Below, one piece after another: positions 43,031 through 51,813 of a stretch of DNA of 64,000 nt; position 1 is the first letter of the stretch, and each line of letters begins with the position of its first letter. The stretch lies in assembly GCA_036835325.1 (NCBI GenBank), contig DAITMF010000003.1:1-64000 (forward strand). The letters are read 5' to 3'. Origin of the DNA: CAMCHP01 sp036835325 (GTDB lineage Bacteria; Bacteroidota; Bacteroidia; Flavobacteriales_D; Sanyastnellaceae). Made by a program: the position numbers and the translations under genes. The notes below the pieces were generated by a model. It was not told where the DNA came from and did not search any database. It saw only the letters and a list, made by a program, of their open reading frames with translations.

Positions 43031-44262
43031 ATCACGTGGAAACGACATACGACATAGAGGCGCTGCGCAAGCAGTTTCCGGTCTTGCACCAGCAGGTCAA
43101 CGGAAGGCCACTTGTGTACTTCGACAATGCCGCCAGCAGTCAAAAGCCGCTCGCTGTGGTAGATGCCATTCGCGATTATTACCTCAATGACCACGCCAAC
43201 ATTCACCGCGGCGTGCACCACTTGGCACGTCGTGCGACGGAAGCCTACGAAGCCGTGCGCGATCAAGTGGCCGCTTATTTGAATGCCGAAGGCCGCGAGT
43301 GCATTGTGTTTACCGCGGGCACTACCGACAGTATCAACTTGGTGGCGCACAGTTGGGGCAGGGCAAACCTCGGAAGAGGCGACTTGATTTTGGTGTCGGC
43401 ACTTGAGCACCACAGCAACTTGGTGCCATGGCAGATGGTGGCCGAAGCGAACGGCGCTGAGATTGCCGTCATTCCCATCGACGACCTTGGTGTGATTGAT
43501 TTGGAAGCCTACGCCAAGCTGCTTGATCGCGGTCCGAAATTGGTTGCATTCAACCACGTGTCGAACAGTTTGGGCACCATCAATCCGGCCGAAACGATGA
43601 CCCGAATGGCCAAGGCCGTTGGCGCGGTGGTGGTGATTGACGGCGCACAATCGGTGCCTCACATGCACCTTGACGTGCAAGCGATTGGTTGTGATTTTTA
43701 TGCTTTTAGCGGACACAAAGCCTACGGGCCGACCGGGGTGGGTGTTTTGTACGGACGTCGCGAAATGCTCGAATCCATGCCCCCTTGGCGAGGAGGAGGC
43801 GAGATGATTGCCAGCGTGACCTACGAACGCTCGACGTGGAACGAGCTTCCGTACAAGTTTGAAGCGGGTACCCCAAACATGGCCGGAGTGGTTGGTTTGG
43901 GCGCTGCGCTTGGATGGATGGAGCAGTTGGGGGTATCAGCCATTGCGGCGCATGAACACGCGTTGACCGTGCACGCCACAGAGGCCTTGAGGTCGATGGG
44001 AGGCATTAGAATTGTGGGTGAAGCACCTGAGAAAGCCGGGGTGATCTCGTTTTTGGCGGGAGATATCCATCCGTACGATCTTGGCGCCTTGCTTGACCAG
44101 ATGGGCATTGCTGTGCGCACCGGACACCACTGCACCGAGCCGTTGATGCACCGTTTGGGCGTGCCCGGAACCGTGCGTGCGTCGTTTGCCGCATACAACA
44201 CCCATGAAGAGGTTGACCTGTTTTTGGCGGCGGTGCACAAGGCCGTTTCGATGCTTTCATGA
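43027..44262 (+). CDS. sufS: cysteine desulfurase SufS
   Basis: A 411-residue PLP enzyme that takes sulfur from cysteine for SufBCD. PLP lysine in SGHKAYGPTGVGVLYG, substrate-sulfur Cys in RTGHHCTEPLMHRLG, and the short lobe typical of group II desulfurases. It is coupled to tlyA by ATGA. A gap of 172 bp separates it from sufE. Confidence 0.95.
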   Translation: MNHVETTYDIEALRKQFPVLHQQVNGRPLVYFDNAASSQKPLAVVDAIRDYYLNDHANIHRGVHHLARRATEAYEAVRDQVAAYLNAEGRECIVFTAGTTDSINLVAHSWGRANLGRGDLILVSALEHHSNLVPWQMVAEANGAEIAVIPIDDLGVIDLEAYAKLLDRGPKLVAFNHVSNSLGTINPAETMTRMAKAVGAVVVIDGAQSVPHMHLDVQAIGCDFYAFSGHKAYGPTGVGVLYGRREMLESMPPWRGGGEMIASVTYERSTWNELPYKFEAGTPNMAGVVGLGAALGWMEQLGVSAIAAHEHALTVHATEALRSMGGIRIVGEAPEKAGVISFLAGDIHPYDLGALLDQMGIAVRTGHHCTEPLMHRLGVPGTVRASFAAYNTHEEVDLFLAAVHKAVSMLS

Positions 44263-44434
44263 CGACCGTAAAGAAAGGGCCAACGAAGGAGAAAATTCGC
44301 TTGACAACCACTCGAAAACAGCAGACCTTTACTGCGGAAGGCGTAAAGGCGGGGGAGGGAGGGCCCGGCAGGGCTTGGGGTTTTCTCCGAACAAACGACC
44401 GTGCAAGCGGTTGTTTCGGCAAACACGAAGTGCA
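44263..44434 (+). other. gap with hairpin and G-rich tract between sufS and sufE
   Basis: Contains a 7-bp stem CCTTTAC/GTAAAGG near 44330-44350 and a G-rich run at 44351-44380 (G5-A-G3-A-G3 then GGG 7 nt later, a possible quadruplex). No protein is encoded convincingly. It could be a processing or attenuation site that lowers sufE expression, or a secondary promoter region. Confidence 0.35.
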
Positions 44435-44869
44435 ATGAACCTTGAAGAACGACAACAGGAAGTCATTGAAGAGTTTGCGCTCTTTGATGACTGGATGCAG
44501 AAATATGAGCACATCATTGAGTTGGGACGCGAGTTGCCGCTTATTGATGCTGATTTAAAGAACGACGACCACTTGATTCGCGGATGTCAGTCGCGCGTGT
44601 GGTTGCACGCTGACGCCACTACAGATGGGACAGTGCAGTTCACCGCCGACAGTGACGCCATTATCACCAAAGGAATGATTGCCCTGATGATTCGAGTGCT
44701 TTCAGGCTTGCGTCCGGAAGAGATTGCTGCTGCCGATTTGCATTTTGTGAACGACATCGGCCTGTACGAGCACCTTTCGCCCACACGAAGCAACGGGTTG
44801 GCGTCAATGATCAAACAAATGAAGATTTATGGCCTGGCCTTTCAAGGGAAAGAAACCCACGGAAACTAA
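44435..44869 (+). CDS. sufE: sulfur acceptor SufE
   Basis: A 144-residue SufE protein, accepting persulfide from SufS via the catalytic Cys in IRGCQSRVWL. Length and helices are normal. The start is MNLEERQQEVI at 44435; an open frame upstream is the G-rich spacer and not coding. Followed 19 bp later by sufT. Confidence 0.93.
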   Translation: MNLEERQQEVIEEFALFDDWMQKYEHIIELGRELPLIDADLKNDDHLIRGCQSRVWLHADATTDGTVQFTADSDAIITKGMIALMIRVLSGLRPEEIAAADLHFVNDIGLYEHLSPTRSNGLASMIKQMKIYGLAFQGKETHGN

Positions 44870-44888
44870 GCCAATGGAGGTTCCCACA

Positions 44889-45200
44889 ATGGATAAGCAC
44901 GCATTGCAGCAAAAGGTTATTGAAACACTCAAGACCATCTTTGATCCTGAGATTCCCGTTGATATTTACGAGCTCGGATTGGTATACGAAGTGAAGATTG
45001 ACGACGAAGCGAATGCGTTCATCACCATGACGCTCACCTCGCCTTCGTGTCCGGTTGCGGAGTCACTCCCGGTTGAAGTCGAGCAGAAGGCGGCCAGCGT
45101 TGAAGGTATTGCGAGTGCCAAGGTTGAGATCACCTTTGAGCCGCCGTGGTCGCAAGACATGATGAGCGAAGAAGCCAAGCTTGACCTCGGATTCTTGTAA
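44889..45200 (+). CDS. SUF-associated MIP18/DUF59-family protein (SufT-like)
   Basis: About 103 residues with the MIP18/DUF59 fold: DPEIPVDIYELGLVYEVKI, CPVAESLPVEVE (conserved Cys) and EPPWSQDMMSEEAKLDLGFL. These maturation factors help insert clusters into target proteins. GGAGG at 44877-44881 sits 7 nt before the ATG at 44889, favouring this start over 44874 or 44829. Confidence 0.88.
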   Translation: MDKHALQQKVIETLKTIFDPEIPVDIYELGLVYEVKIDDEANAFITMTLTSPSCPVAESLPVEVEQKAASVEGIASAKVEITFEPPWSQDMMSEEAKLDLGFL

Positions 45201-45245
45201 GGTGAATGTGCTCAGGGTCACCGGAGAGGGCGCCGAAAAAGAACG

Positions 45246-45253
45246 TATCTTTG
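45246..45253 (+). promoter_or_regulatory. -7 box (TATCTTTG) of purF
   Basis: Exact TAnnTTTG match 22 nt upstream of the purF ATG. Confidence 0.45.
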
Positions 45254-45275
45254 CGGTAATTCCTGAGCAACCCCA

Positions 45276-47174
45276 ATGAGCGACGCGATCAAGCACGAGT
45301 GTGGTATTGCGCTTTTGCGGCTTAAGCAGCCACTTCCGTACTACAAAGAAAAGTACGGCACTTCTTTCTACGGACTGAACAAGATGTACCTCCTGATGGA
45401 GAAGCAGCACAACCGGGGTCAAGACGGCGCCGGGTTGGCCAACATCAAGTTCGACGTCCCTCCAGGTCAGCGCTACATTTCACGCGTGCGCTCCAACAAC
45501 CAGCGGCCCATCGTCGATGTGTTTGAGCAAGTCAACCGACGCTTCAAGGAGATTGAGCACGACGCTGAAAAAATCAACGACCCTCTCTACCTTAAGGCCA
45601 ACTACGGCTTCACCGGTGAATTGTTTCTGGGGCATTTGCGCTACGGCACTTTTGGGAAGAACAGCATTGAAAGCATCCATCCCTTCCTCCGTCAAAACAA
45701 CTGGATGACCCGCAACCTCGTCGTTGCAGGGAACTTCAACCTGACCAATGTTGACGAATTGTTTCAGCAATTGGTTGACTTGGGCCAGTATCCCAAGGAG
45801 ATGGCCGATACGGTGACGGTGATGGAGAAAATAGGTCACTTCCTTGACCGCGAGAATGACCGTTTGTTCAGGATTTACAAAGACCAAGGCTACTCCAATC
45901 TTCAAATTACCCATCAAATCGCCAAGAACATGAACATTGGCGACATTTTGCGGAATTCGGCCGACAAGTGGGACGGGGGCTATGCCATGGCAGGCTTGGT
46001 GGGTCACGGTGATGCGTTTGTGCTCCGCGATCCGAATGGGATTCGTCCGGCGTTTTTTTACGAAGACGATGAGGTTGTTGTGGTTGCCTCCGAGCGTCCT
46101 GTGGTTCAAACCGCCTTCAATGTGCGCTACGACCAAGTGCAAGAACTGACGCCGGGCCATGCCATCATCATCCGTAAAGACAACCGCATTTACACTGAGG
46201 AAATCATTCCACAGGGCGACCGCAAGGCGTGCAGTTTCGAGCGCATTTATTTTTCACGAGGAAGCGACCGAGACATTTATAGGGAGCGGAAAGAGTTGGG
46301 CCGATTGGTGGTTCCATCCATCCTGAAATCCATCCAAAACGACCTCGATAATACCGTGTTTTCGTTTATCCCCAACACTGCCGAGACCGCATTTTACGGC
46401 ATGGTAAAGGGATTGGAGGATTACCTCAACGACTGGAAGTTTGCAGAAATTACGAAAGCGGGCACGGGCATTGAGCCGGCACGTCTGAAGGAGATTCTCG
46501 ATACCCGACCACGCGTTGAGAAGATTGCCATTAAGGATGCGAAACTGCGCACCTTCATCACGCAAGACGATGCGCGCGACGACATGGTGGCGCACGTGTA
46601 CGACGTTACCTACGGGGCGGTTCGACGCGGCCATGACAGCCTTGTTGTGATCGATGACTCGATTGTTCGAGGCACTACCTTGAAGAAGTCGATTATTCGC
46701 ATGCTCGATCGCCTTGACCCCAAGCACATCGTTGTGGTGAGCTCAGCGCCTCAAATCCGCTACCCCGATTGCTACGGCATCGACATGGCGAAAATGGGCG
46801 ATTTCATTGCGTTTCAAGCGGCGGTGTCGTTGATCAAACAACGCGGCATGGATGAACTTTTGCAAACGGTTTACCGCAAGTGCAAAGAGCAAGAAAGCTA
46901 TCCGAAAGAACAAGTGAAGAACTACGTGCGCGAAGTGTATGCACCCTTTACCGCTGAAGAAATCAGCGCCGAGATTTCGCGGCTCCTCTCACCGGATGAC
47001 GTGAAGGCCAAGGTGACGATCATTTACCAGAGCATCGAGAACCTCCACGAAGCCTGTTCGAACCACCTCGGTGATTGGTACTTCACAGGTAAGTATCCGA
47101 CACCGGGTGGAAATAAGGTTGCCAACCGCGCCTTCATCAATTACATGGAAGGACGGAACGAGCGCGCATACTGA
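45276..47174 (+). CDS. purF: amidophosphoribosyltransferase (Bacteroidota long form)
   Basis: A 632-residue enzyme catalysing the first step of purine synthesis (glutamine + PRPP to phosphoribosylamine). The N-terminal glutaminase nucleophile is Cys9 (HECGIALLR), so processing of the leader is expected. NRGQDGAGLA supports the Ntn domain, and the PRPP site is VIDDSIVRGTTLKKSI. The length, beyond the usual 470-500, matches the long Bacteroidota type. No regulatory cysteine cluster is evident beyond the usual. Confidence 0.9.
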   Translation: MSDAIKHECGIALLRLKQPLPYYKEKYGTSFYGLNKMYLLMEKQHNRGQDGAGLANIKFDVPPGQRYISRVRSNNQRPIVDVFEQVNRRFKEIEHDAEKINDPLYLKANYGFTGELFLGHLRYGTFGKNSIESIHPFLRQNNWMTRNLVVAGNFNLTNVDELFQQLVDLGQYPKEMADTVTVMEKIGHFLDRENDRLFRIYKDQGYSNLQITHQIAKNMNIGDILRNSADKWDGGYAMAGLVGHGDAFVLRDPNGIRPAFFYEDDEVVVVASERPVVQTAFNVRYDQVQELTPGHAIIIRKDNRIYTEEIIPQGDRKACSFERIYFSRGSDRDIYRERKELGRLVVPSILKSIQNDLDNTVFSFIPNTAETAFYGMVKGLEDYLNDWKFAEITKAGTGIEPARLKEILDTRPRVEKIAIKDAKLRTFITQDDARDDMVAHVYDVTYGAVRRGHDSLVVIDDSIVRGTTLKKSIIRMLDRLDPKHIVVVSSAPQIRYPDCYGIDMAKMGDFIAFQAAVSLIKQRGMDELLQTVYRKCKEQESYPKEQVKNYVREVYAPFTAEEISAEISRLLSPDDVKAKVTIIYQSIENLHEACSNHLGDWYFTGKYPTPGGNKVANRAFINYMEGRNERAY

Positions 47175-47182
47175 ATTCGGCT

Positions 47183-48022
47183 GTGGAACTGCATGTGAAA
47201 CGGCTCGACTTGATCCATCCGGAAGCACCGGGGAACAAGTACTTCAAGTTGAAATACAACATTCTCAAAGCCAGGGAGAAAGAGGCCGAGCGCATTGTTA
47301 CCGTGGGCGGGCCGTTCAGCAACCATTTGCACGCCACCTCAGCGTTATGCCATCGGGAGGGCTTGGCCTGCACAGGCATTGTACGCGGTGAAGAACCTGC
47401 AGTGCTAAGCCAAACCCTGCTTGACTGCCTAGCATGGGGCATGGAGCTGGAGTTTATGGAGCGCGACGCTTGGGACGAATGCAACACCGAAACTTTTAAG
47501 AACGAAGTGCATGCGCGTTTTCCGCGTTCGTGGTTTATTCCGGAAGGAGGCAACAATTTTTTGGGTGTGAACGGCTGCATGGAGATTCTGTCAGCAGACG
47601 ACAAACGGTTTGATACATTGGCTGTTTCGGTGGGCACCGGTACAACGCTGGCGGGCATTTTGCTCACCGCGGGTAGCCACCAGCGCATACTGGCTTTTCC
47701 GGCGACGAACGACTTCAGCCTCAAGGAGCGGCTGCGGCAAACTTTGTTTTGGACAGTTGTAGACGAGGAGCTTGCCGACGAGTTGGTCGCTCGGGTGGAG
47801 TGGGTCTACGATTTCACCTTCGGTGGATTTGCCCGCGTAACACCTGAGCTGGAGGCGTTTATGGCGCAAGAAGAAGCGGGGGGGCTTCCGCTCGATCGCG
47901 TGTACACTTCAAAGATGGTGTTCGGCTTGCGCCGGATGGCCGAGGAAGGAAGGATTCGGGAAGATGAGCGCGTATTGGCCATCCATACCGGTGGACTGCA
48001 GGGGAACCGGTTGTTCAAATAG
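47183..48022 (+). CDS. PLP-dependent D-cysteine desulfhydrase/ACC deaminase-like enzyme
   Basis: A 279-residue fold type II PLP enzyme, shorter than the usual 300-330. PLP Lys is in PGNKYFKLKYN, with GGPFSNHLHATSA for substrate binding and SVGTGTTLAGIL for the cofactor phosphate. Bacteroidota relatives are annotated 1-aminocyclopropane-1-carboxylate deaminase/D-cysteine desulfhydrase. The start is GTG 47183, 8 bp past purF, so possibly cotranscribed. Confidence 0.78.
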   Translation: MELHVKRLDLIHPEAPGNKYFKLKYNILKAREKEAERIVTVGGPFSNHLHATSALCHREGLACTGIVRGEEPAVLSQTLLDCLAWGMELEFMERDAWDECNTETFKNEVHARFPRSWFIPEGGNNFLGVNGCMEILSADDKRFDTLAVSVGTGTTLAGILLTAGSHQRILAFPATNDFSLKERLRQTLFWTVVDEELADELVARVEWVYDFTFGGFARVTPELEAFMAQEEAGGLPLDRVYTSKMVFGLRRMAEEGRIREDERVLAIHTGGLQGNRLFK

Positions 48023-48033
48023 GCACAAAAAAA

Positions 48034-48058
48034 CAGGACAACCCGTGGGGTTGCCCTG
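48034..48058. terminator. stem-loop terminator after the PLP enzyme
   Basis: CAGGACAACCC (48034-48044) and GGGTTGCCCTG (48048-48058) pair with one mismatch around GTG. A run of seven A precedes it, giving U-tract quality for minus-strand reads only, so as a plus-strand terminator it is weaker. Both strands may use it. Confidence 0.6.
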
Positions 48059-48502
48059 CCTAACCTAACTTTAAACTATGTGCAAATGAATTGCACTAGC
48101 GAGGTGGATATGTTTATGCTGAAAACCAGCGTTTTGTCTGGTTCAAATGTAGTTCAAAACTTACAGGGTGAAGGTTGGGTTTAGGCAATTATTAAACATT
48201 GCGATGTTGATAGCGAAATTGATAAATTGGGAGTTCGAGGGTGGGGAGGGGAGTGAGCGAGATTGGGGTGAGAAATAAGGTGGTGGGGGTTGGAGTGGTA
48301 GACGTGTGCTCCTATGCTATCTCTGTTATACGTAGCGTAAGCTACGTATAAACACCACGAAATTAAGCCTTGTTTTAGAGCTTAGAACCGCAACCACCCC
48401 AACAACTTTACCACTGTTCAACTTCTTTTTACAACTGTTTTTTTTCAGCTATAACCCGCTGCGCAAAACACCCCTTAATCCCGTAAATCCGAACCCCAAC
48501 CC
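48059..48502. other. gene-free stretch with repeated inverted repeat
   Basis: About 440 bases with no believable gene. It holds the second copy of the 11-bp-arm inverted repeat (48326-48351), G-rich runs near 48240-48295, and a region at 48060-48180 with short stems. No tRNA or known RNA family was recognised. Confidence 0.55.
48326..48351. repeat. perfect 11-bp inverted repeat, copy 2
   Basis: Same arms as copy 1 (TTATACGTAGC / GCTACGTATAA, loop GTAA) at 48326-48336 and 48341-48351, preceded by TG and followed by A in both. The G-rich segment upstream also resembles that upstream of copy 1. See the findings. Confidence 0.8.
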
Positions 48503-49192
48503 ATGAAAGCCATCGCCATACATACCATACCTACAAATGACAAAGGTGGTGTCGCTTTGATCTTTACTGAGCAGTTCGGCATCCGACCTTACTACGTCAC
48601 ATTGGGCAAGAAAAGTACCCTCTACCAAGCGATGACTTTGCTCGACATCGAAGAGCGTGAGCGCAGGTCAGGCAGCATGCGCATGTTGGCCGAAGTGCGG
48701 CGCGATCCTCCCCTGCTTGATGTGCCAATGCACCCTTTGAAGGCGTCGATTGCCCTGTTTATGGCCGAAGTTTTGCACCGTTCCCTCGCCGAAGAGCAGC
48801 CTATGCCCGCGTTGTTCCATTATTGCCATGTCAGCATGCAGGCCCTTGATCTTGATGATCAGGTGGCCAGCTACCCAATCGGATTTTTGTGCAAGCTGAT
48901 TGATCACCTCGGGTTTGCACCGCCTCCCGTACCGGCATCTGACATGTGCCTCGACTTGGTGCAAGGCGAATGGCTCGGCGCGCCGCCGCTTCATGGTGAT
49001 TTCCTGCAGGGTGAAGAAGCCCAGCGCTTCGGACACGCTATCCATGCCTCTCACGAATCGTTGGCCGAGTTGCTCAAAGGTCGCGCAGAGCGCCGAATTC
49101 TGCTCGATCAATTGGTGCGCTACCTCCAAATTCACCTCCACCATGACCGTGAACTGAAGTCGTACGCGATACTCCGTGAAGTCTTCGCCTAA
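48503..49192 (+). CDS. recO: DNA repair protein RecO
   Basis: A 229-residue RecO: N-terminal OB fold (KAIAIHTIPTNDKGGVALIFTE) followed by a helical domain (LKASIALFMAEVLHRSLAEEQ, LFHYCHVSMQALD). No four-Cys zinc cluster is seen, as is usual in Bacteroidota. RecO loads RecA with RecR at gaps. It precedes holB by about 31 bp, in a repair/replication group. Confidence 0.9.
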   Translation: MKAIAIHTIPTNDKGGVALIFTEQFGIRPYYVTLGKKSTLYQAMTLLDIEERERRSGSMRMLAEVRRDPPLLDVPMHPLKASIALFMAEVLHRSLAEEQPMPALFHYCHVSMQALDLDDQVASYPIGFLCKLIDHLGFAPPPVPASDMCLDLVQGEWLGAPPLHGDFLQGEEAQRFGHAIHASHESLAELLKGRAERRILLDQLVRYLQIHLHHDRELKSYAILREVFA

Positions 49193-49209
49193 CGCGGTGG
49201 TGGATTTGC

Positions 49210-49217
49210 TATTTTTG
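49210..49217 (+). promoter_or_regulatory. -7 box (TATTTTTG) of holB
   Basis: Exact TAnnTTTG match 6 nt upstream of the ATG, near leaderless spacing. Confidence 0.45.
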
Positions 49218-49223
49218 TCACCT

Positions 49224-50348
49224 ATGCGGTTTAGCGACGTCGTCGGACACGAACAGGTTAAGGAGCAGTTGCGCCAGCGGGTGAAAACCGGCTCTGTCGC
49301 TCATGCCAATCTTTTTCTAGGCCCGGAGGGCTCAGGTACTTGGGCCATGGCACTCGCTTATGCCCGCTACGCTTGCTGTCCGAACCGTACTGATAATGAC
49401 GCTTGCGGAGCCTGCGACGTATGCCTCAAGTTCGATACCTTCCAATACGCCGACTTGCACTTTACCTTTCCGGTGTACAAGAAAGACTCCGGTTCGCACG
49501 GAATATCGTCTGAATTTATTGCGGAATGGCGAAAATTCGTATTGAATCACGCGTATCCGCGCTACCAAGATTGGCTTGATACACTTCAAGCCGAGAAGAA
49601 AAGTTTGCGCATCTACGTGGCCGAAGCCAATGAAATCGCCCGGCGACTTTCGTTGAGTGCGTACGAAGGCCGTTACAACATTCAGGTGATTTGGCTGCCT
49701 GAGTTGATGAGCGAAGACACAGCCAACAAACTCCTCAAGCTCATCGAAGAGCCGCCGGCGCAAACACTCTTCCTTCTTGTAAGCGAGTCAACTGAGCGCA
49801 TCCTTCCAACCATCCTATCCAGGACACAGTTGGTAAAACTGCCCGCCATTGACGATGCAGATATTGAACGCGCACTGATAGAACGTGTCGGTTGCAACGA
49901 AGAAACGGCAAAAGACATTTCAGCGTTTGTCGAAGGAAATTATGCCCGTGCACTTGAAATCGTAAGCAACCATGAAGGCCAAACAGCCTTTCTCGATACC
50001 TTCAGAGACTGGATGCGCTCGTGCTATTCCAGAGATTCTGCGCGCTTGGTGGCCCTTTCATCTGATTTAGGGTCAAAGTCACGCGAGGTGCAGAAGCAAT
50101 TCTTGGGCTATGCCTTGCATTTCATTCGGCAGTGCATCGTGTTCAATTACAGTGGCGATGAATTGGCGAGGTTCACCGCCGGAGAAGCAGAATTTGCAAG
50201 GCGCTTTGCTCCGTTCATCAATCACCGCAATGTTTTGAAAATGAATGACATCATCAACGATGCGGTGCACGATGTCATGGGCAACGTGAGCGGAAAAATT
50301 GTTTTCCTCGACCTCTCGTTGAAACTACACAGCGCACTAAGAAGCTGA
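49224..50348 (+). CDS. holB: DNA polymerase III subunit delta-prime
   Basis: A 374-residue clamp-loader subunit. The Walker A-like loop reads GPEGSGTWAMA, lacking the catalytic Lys-Thr, as in delta-prime proteins that bind but do not hydrolyse ATP. The zinc module CCPN-x-CGACDVC is present and NLFLGPEG starts the AAA fold. The start at 49224 follows the promoter; an upstream frame to 49176 overlaps recO. One operon-like group with ricT and gldH. Confidence 0.9.
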   Translation: MRFSDVVGHEQVKEQLRQRVKTGSVAHANLFLGPEGSGTWAMALAYARYACCPNRTDNDACGACDVCLKFDTFQYADLHFTFPVYKKDSGSHGISSEFIAEWRKFVLNHAYPRYQDWLDTLQAEKKSLRIYVAEANEIARRLSLSAYEGRYNIQVIWLPELMSEDTANKLLKLIEEPPAQTLFLLVSESTERILPTILSRTQLVKLPAIDDADIERALIERVGCNEETAKDISAFVEGNYARALEIVSNHEGQTAFLDTFRDWMRSCYSRDSARLVALSSDLGSKSREVQKQFLGYALHFIRQCIVFNYSGDELARFTAGEAEFARRFAPFINHRNVLKMNDIINDAVHDVMGNVSGKIVFLDLSLKLHSALRS

Positions 50349-50362
50349 TGCGCTGCGTTTCG

Positions 50363-50370
50363 TATCTTTG
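50363..50370 (+). promoter_or_regulatory. -7 box (TATCTTTG) of ricT
   Basis: Exact TAnnTTTG match 42 nt upstream of the ATG at 50413. Confidence 0.4.
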
Positions 50371-50412
50371 AAGTCTGGTACGAATACACGTACCAAACGA
50401 ATACCGCGCCTT

Positions 50413-51813
50413 ATGGGATGTGAAAGTTGTTCGAACAATGCGAGCGGCTTACCACGGGGGTGTAAGAACAACGGGGCTTGCGGCATTTCGGGATGTGATA
50501 AACTCGAGGTCTTTGACTGGCTCGCCGGCATGCAATTGCCCGACCATGCAAAACTTTTCGATATCATAGAAGTGCGTTTCAAAAGTAGCCGAAAGGTCTT
50601 TTACAGAAACGCCGATGGCTTAGAACTCCACATCGGTGACGTTGTGGTGGTAGATGCCTCTCCCGGACATGACGTAGGCGTTGTTTCACTCACCGGTGAG
50701 CTTGTGAGGGTTCAAATGAACCGCCGCAATGTCAAAGACTCCATTGAAATCAAGAAGGTCTTGCGAAAGGCCTCCAACGATGATATTGATACATGGCAAG
50801 AAGCACGGAAGAAGGAAACCGACACGATGATTCGAGCGCGCAAAATCGCCGATTCGTGCAACTTGAACATGAAAATTAGCGATGTGGAGTACCAAGGCGA
50901 TGGAAACAAAGCCACCTTCTTCTACACCGCCGAAGATCGGGTTGACTTCCGTGAGCTTATTCGTGCCCTCGCCGAAGCGTTCAGGGTGCGCATCGAAATG
51001 CGCCAAATCGGTATGCGCCAAGAAGCAGGCCGATTGGGTGGAATCGGGTCATGCGGACGTGAGCTTTGCTGCTCAACCTGGCTCAGTGATTTTCGAAGCG
51101 TCTCCACAAGCGCCGCCCGTTACCAGCAGCTTTCACTCAATCCGCAAAAACTTGCAGGGCAATGTGGAAAGCTTAAATGCTGCTTGAACTTCGAACTCGA
51201 TCAGTACCGCGAAGCGGTGAAAGAGTTTCCTCCGATGAATACCAAGCTTGAAACCGCTGGCGGACGAGCATCCCTATTCAAAATCGACATCTTCAAGCGT
51301 TTGCTGTACTTCACGCTCGATGGTCAGTTCGGTGCTTCACCGGTGGCGCTTGGTCTCGATGAAGTGCTCGACATTATTGAAATGAACAAGCGCGGTGAAA
51401 AACCGGCCGATATCAACGAGTTCGTCGTGACCGAAGCCGTTGAAGAGGAAGTCACTTTCCTCAATGACATGGGTCAAGACAGTATCACCCGTTTCGACCG
51501 CACCAAGCCACGAAGAAACAACCGCCGAAACCGCGGAAACGAAGGTAGATTCAACCAAGGCGGCGGAAACCGTCCTGAATCACGAGGGCCTCAGAAAGAC
51601 GGCGAACGCAGAGACAATAACCGTCAGCAAGGGCCTCGTCCACAAGGTTCCCGTCCGCAAGGTCCCCGTCCTGAAGCTTCCGGTGACGCACCGAAAAGGG
51701 AGCAAGGTGCGGGAGGCGACAACAACCGCAGAAACCGACCATCCCGCAGGAAAAGAGGAGGTGGAGGAAACGGTCCGCGACCTGAAGGCCAAGGAGGCGG
51801 AAATGAGGCGTAA
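50413..51813 (+). CDS. ricT: PSP1-domain protein RicT (YaaT)
   Basis: A 466-residue PSP1 protein. An N-terminal Cys-rich segment (GCKNNGACGISGC), the PSP1 domain with GGIGSCGRELCC and GQCGKLKCCLNFE, then a C-terminal 120-residue disordered tail rich in Arg, Gly, Pro and Asn (RPQG-like repeats). In firmicutes RicT with RicA and RicF forms an iron-sulfur regulator of RNA processing; no ricA or ricF is nearby here. The low-complexity tail is longer than I expect for the core family. The gldH start overlaps the tail by 11 bp. Confidence 0.85.
   Translation: MGCESCSNNASGLPRGCKNNGACGISGCDKLEVFDWLAGMQLPDHAKLFDIIEVRFKSSRKVFYRNADGLELHIGDVVVVDASPGHDVGVVSLTGELVRVQMNRRNVKDSIEIKKVLRKASNDDIDTWQEARKKETDTMIRARKIADSCNLNMKISDVEYQGDGNKATFFYTAEDRVDFRELIRALAEAFRVRIEMRQIGMRQEAGRLGGIGSCGRELCCSTWLSDFRSVSTSAARYQQLSLNPQKLAGQCGKLKCCLNFELDQYREAVKEFPPMNTKLETAGGRASLFKIDIFKRLLYFTLDGQFGASPVALGLDEVLDIIEMNKRGEKPADINEFVVTEAVEEEVTFLNDMGQDSITRFDRTKPRRNNRRNRGNEGRFNQGGGNRPESRGPQKDGERRDNNRQQGPRPQGSRPQGPRPEASGDAPKREQGAGGDNNRRNRPSRRKRGGGGNGPRPEGQGGGNEA

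Noticed and set aside
48059..48320. tRNA or small RNA in the gene-free stretch after the PLP enzyme
   Set aside because: No cloverleaf or known RNA structure could be drawn; only short stems.
51440..51802. Possible N-terminal extension of gldH overlapping ricT
   Set aside because: The extension is the out-of-frame reading of the ricT low-complexity tail; GldH has a proper lipoprotein signal at 51803.
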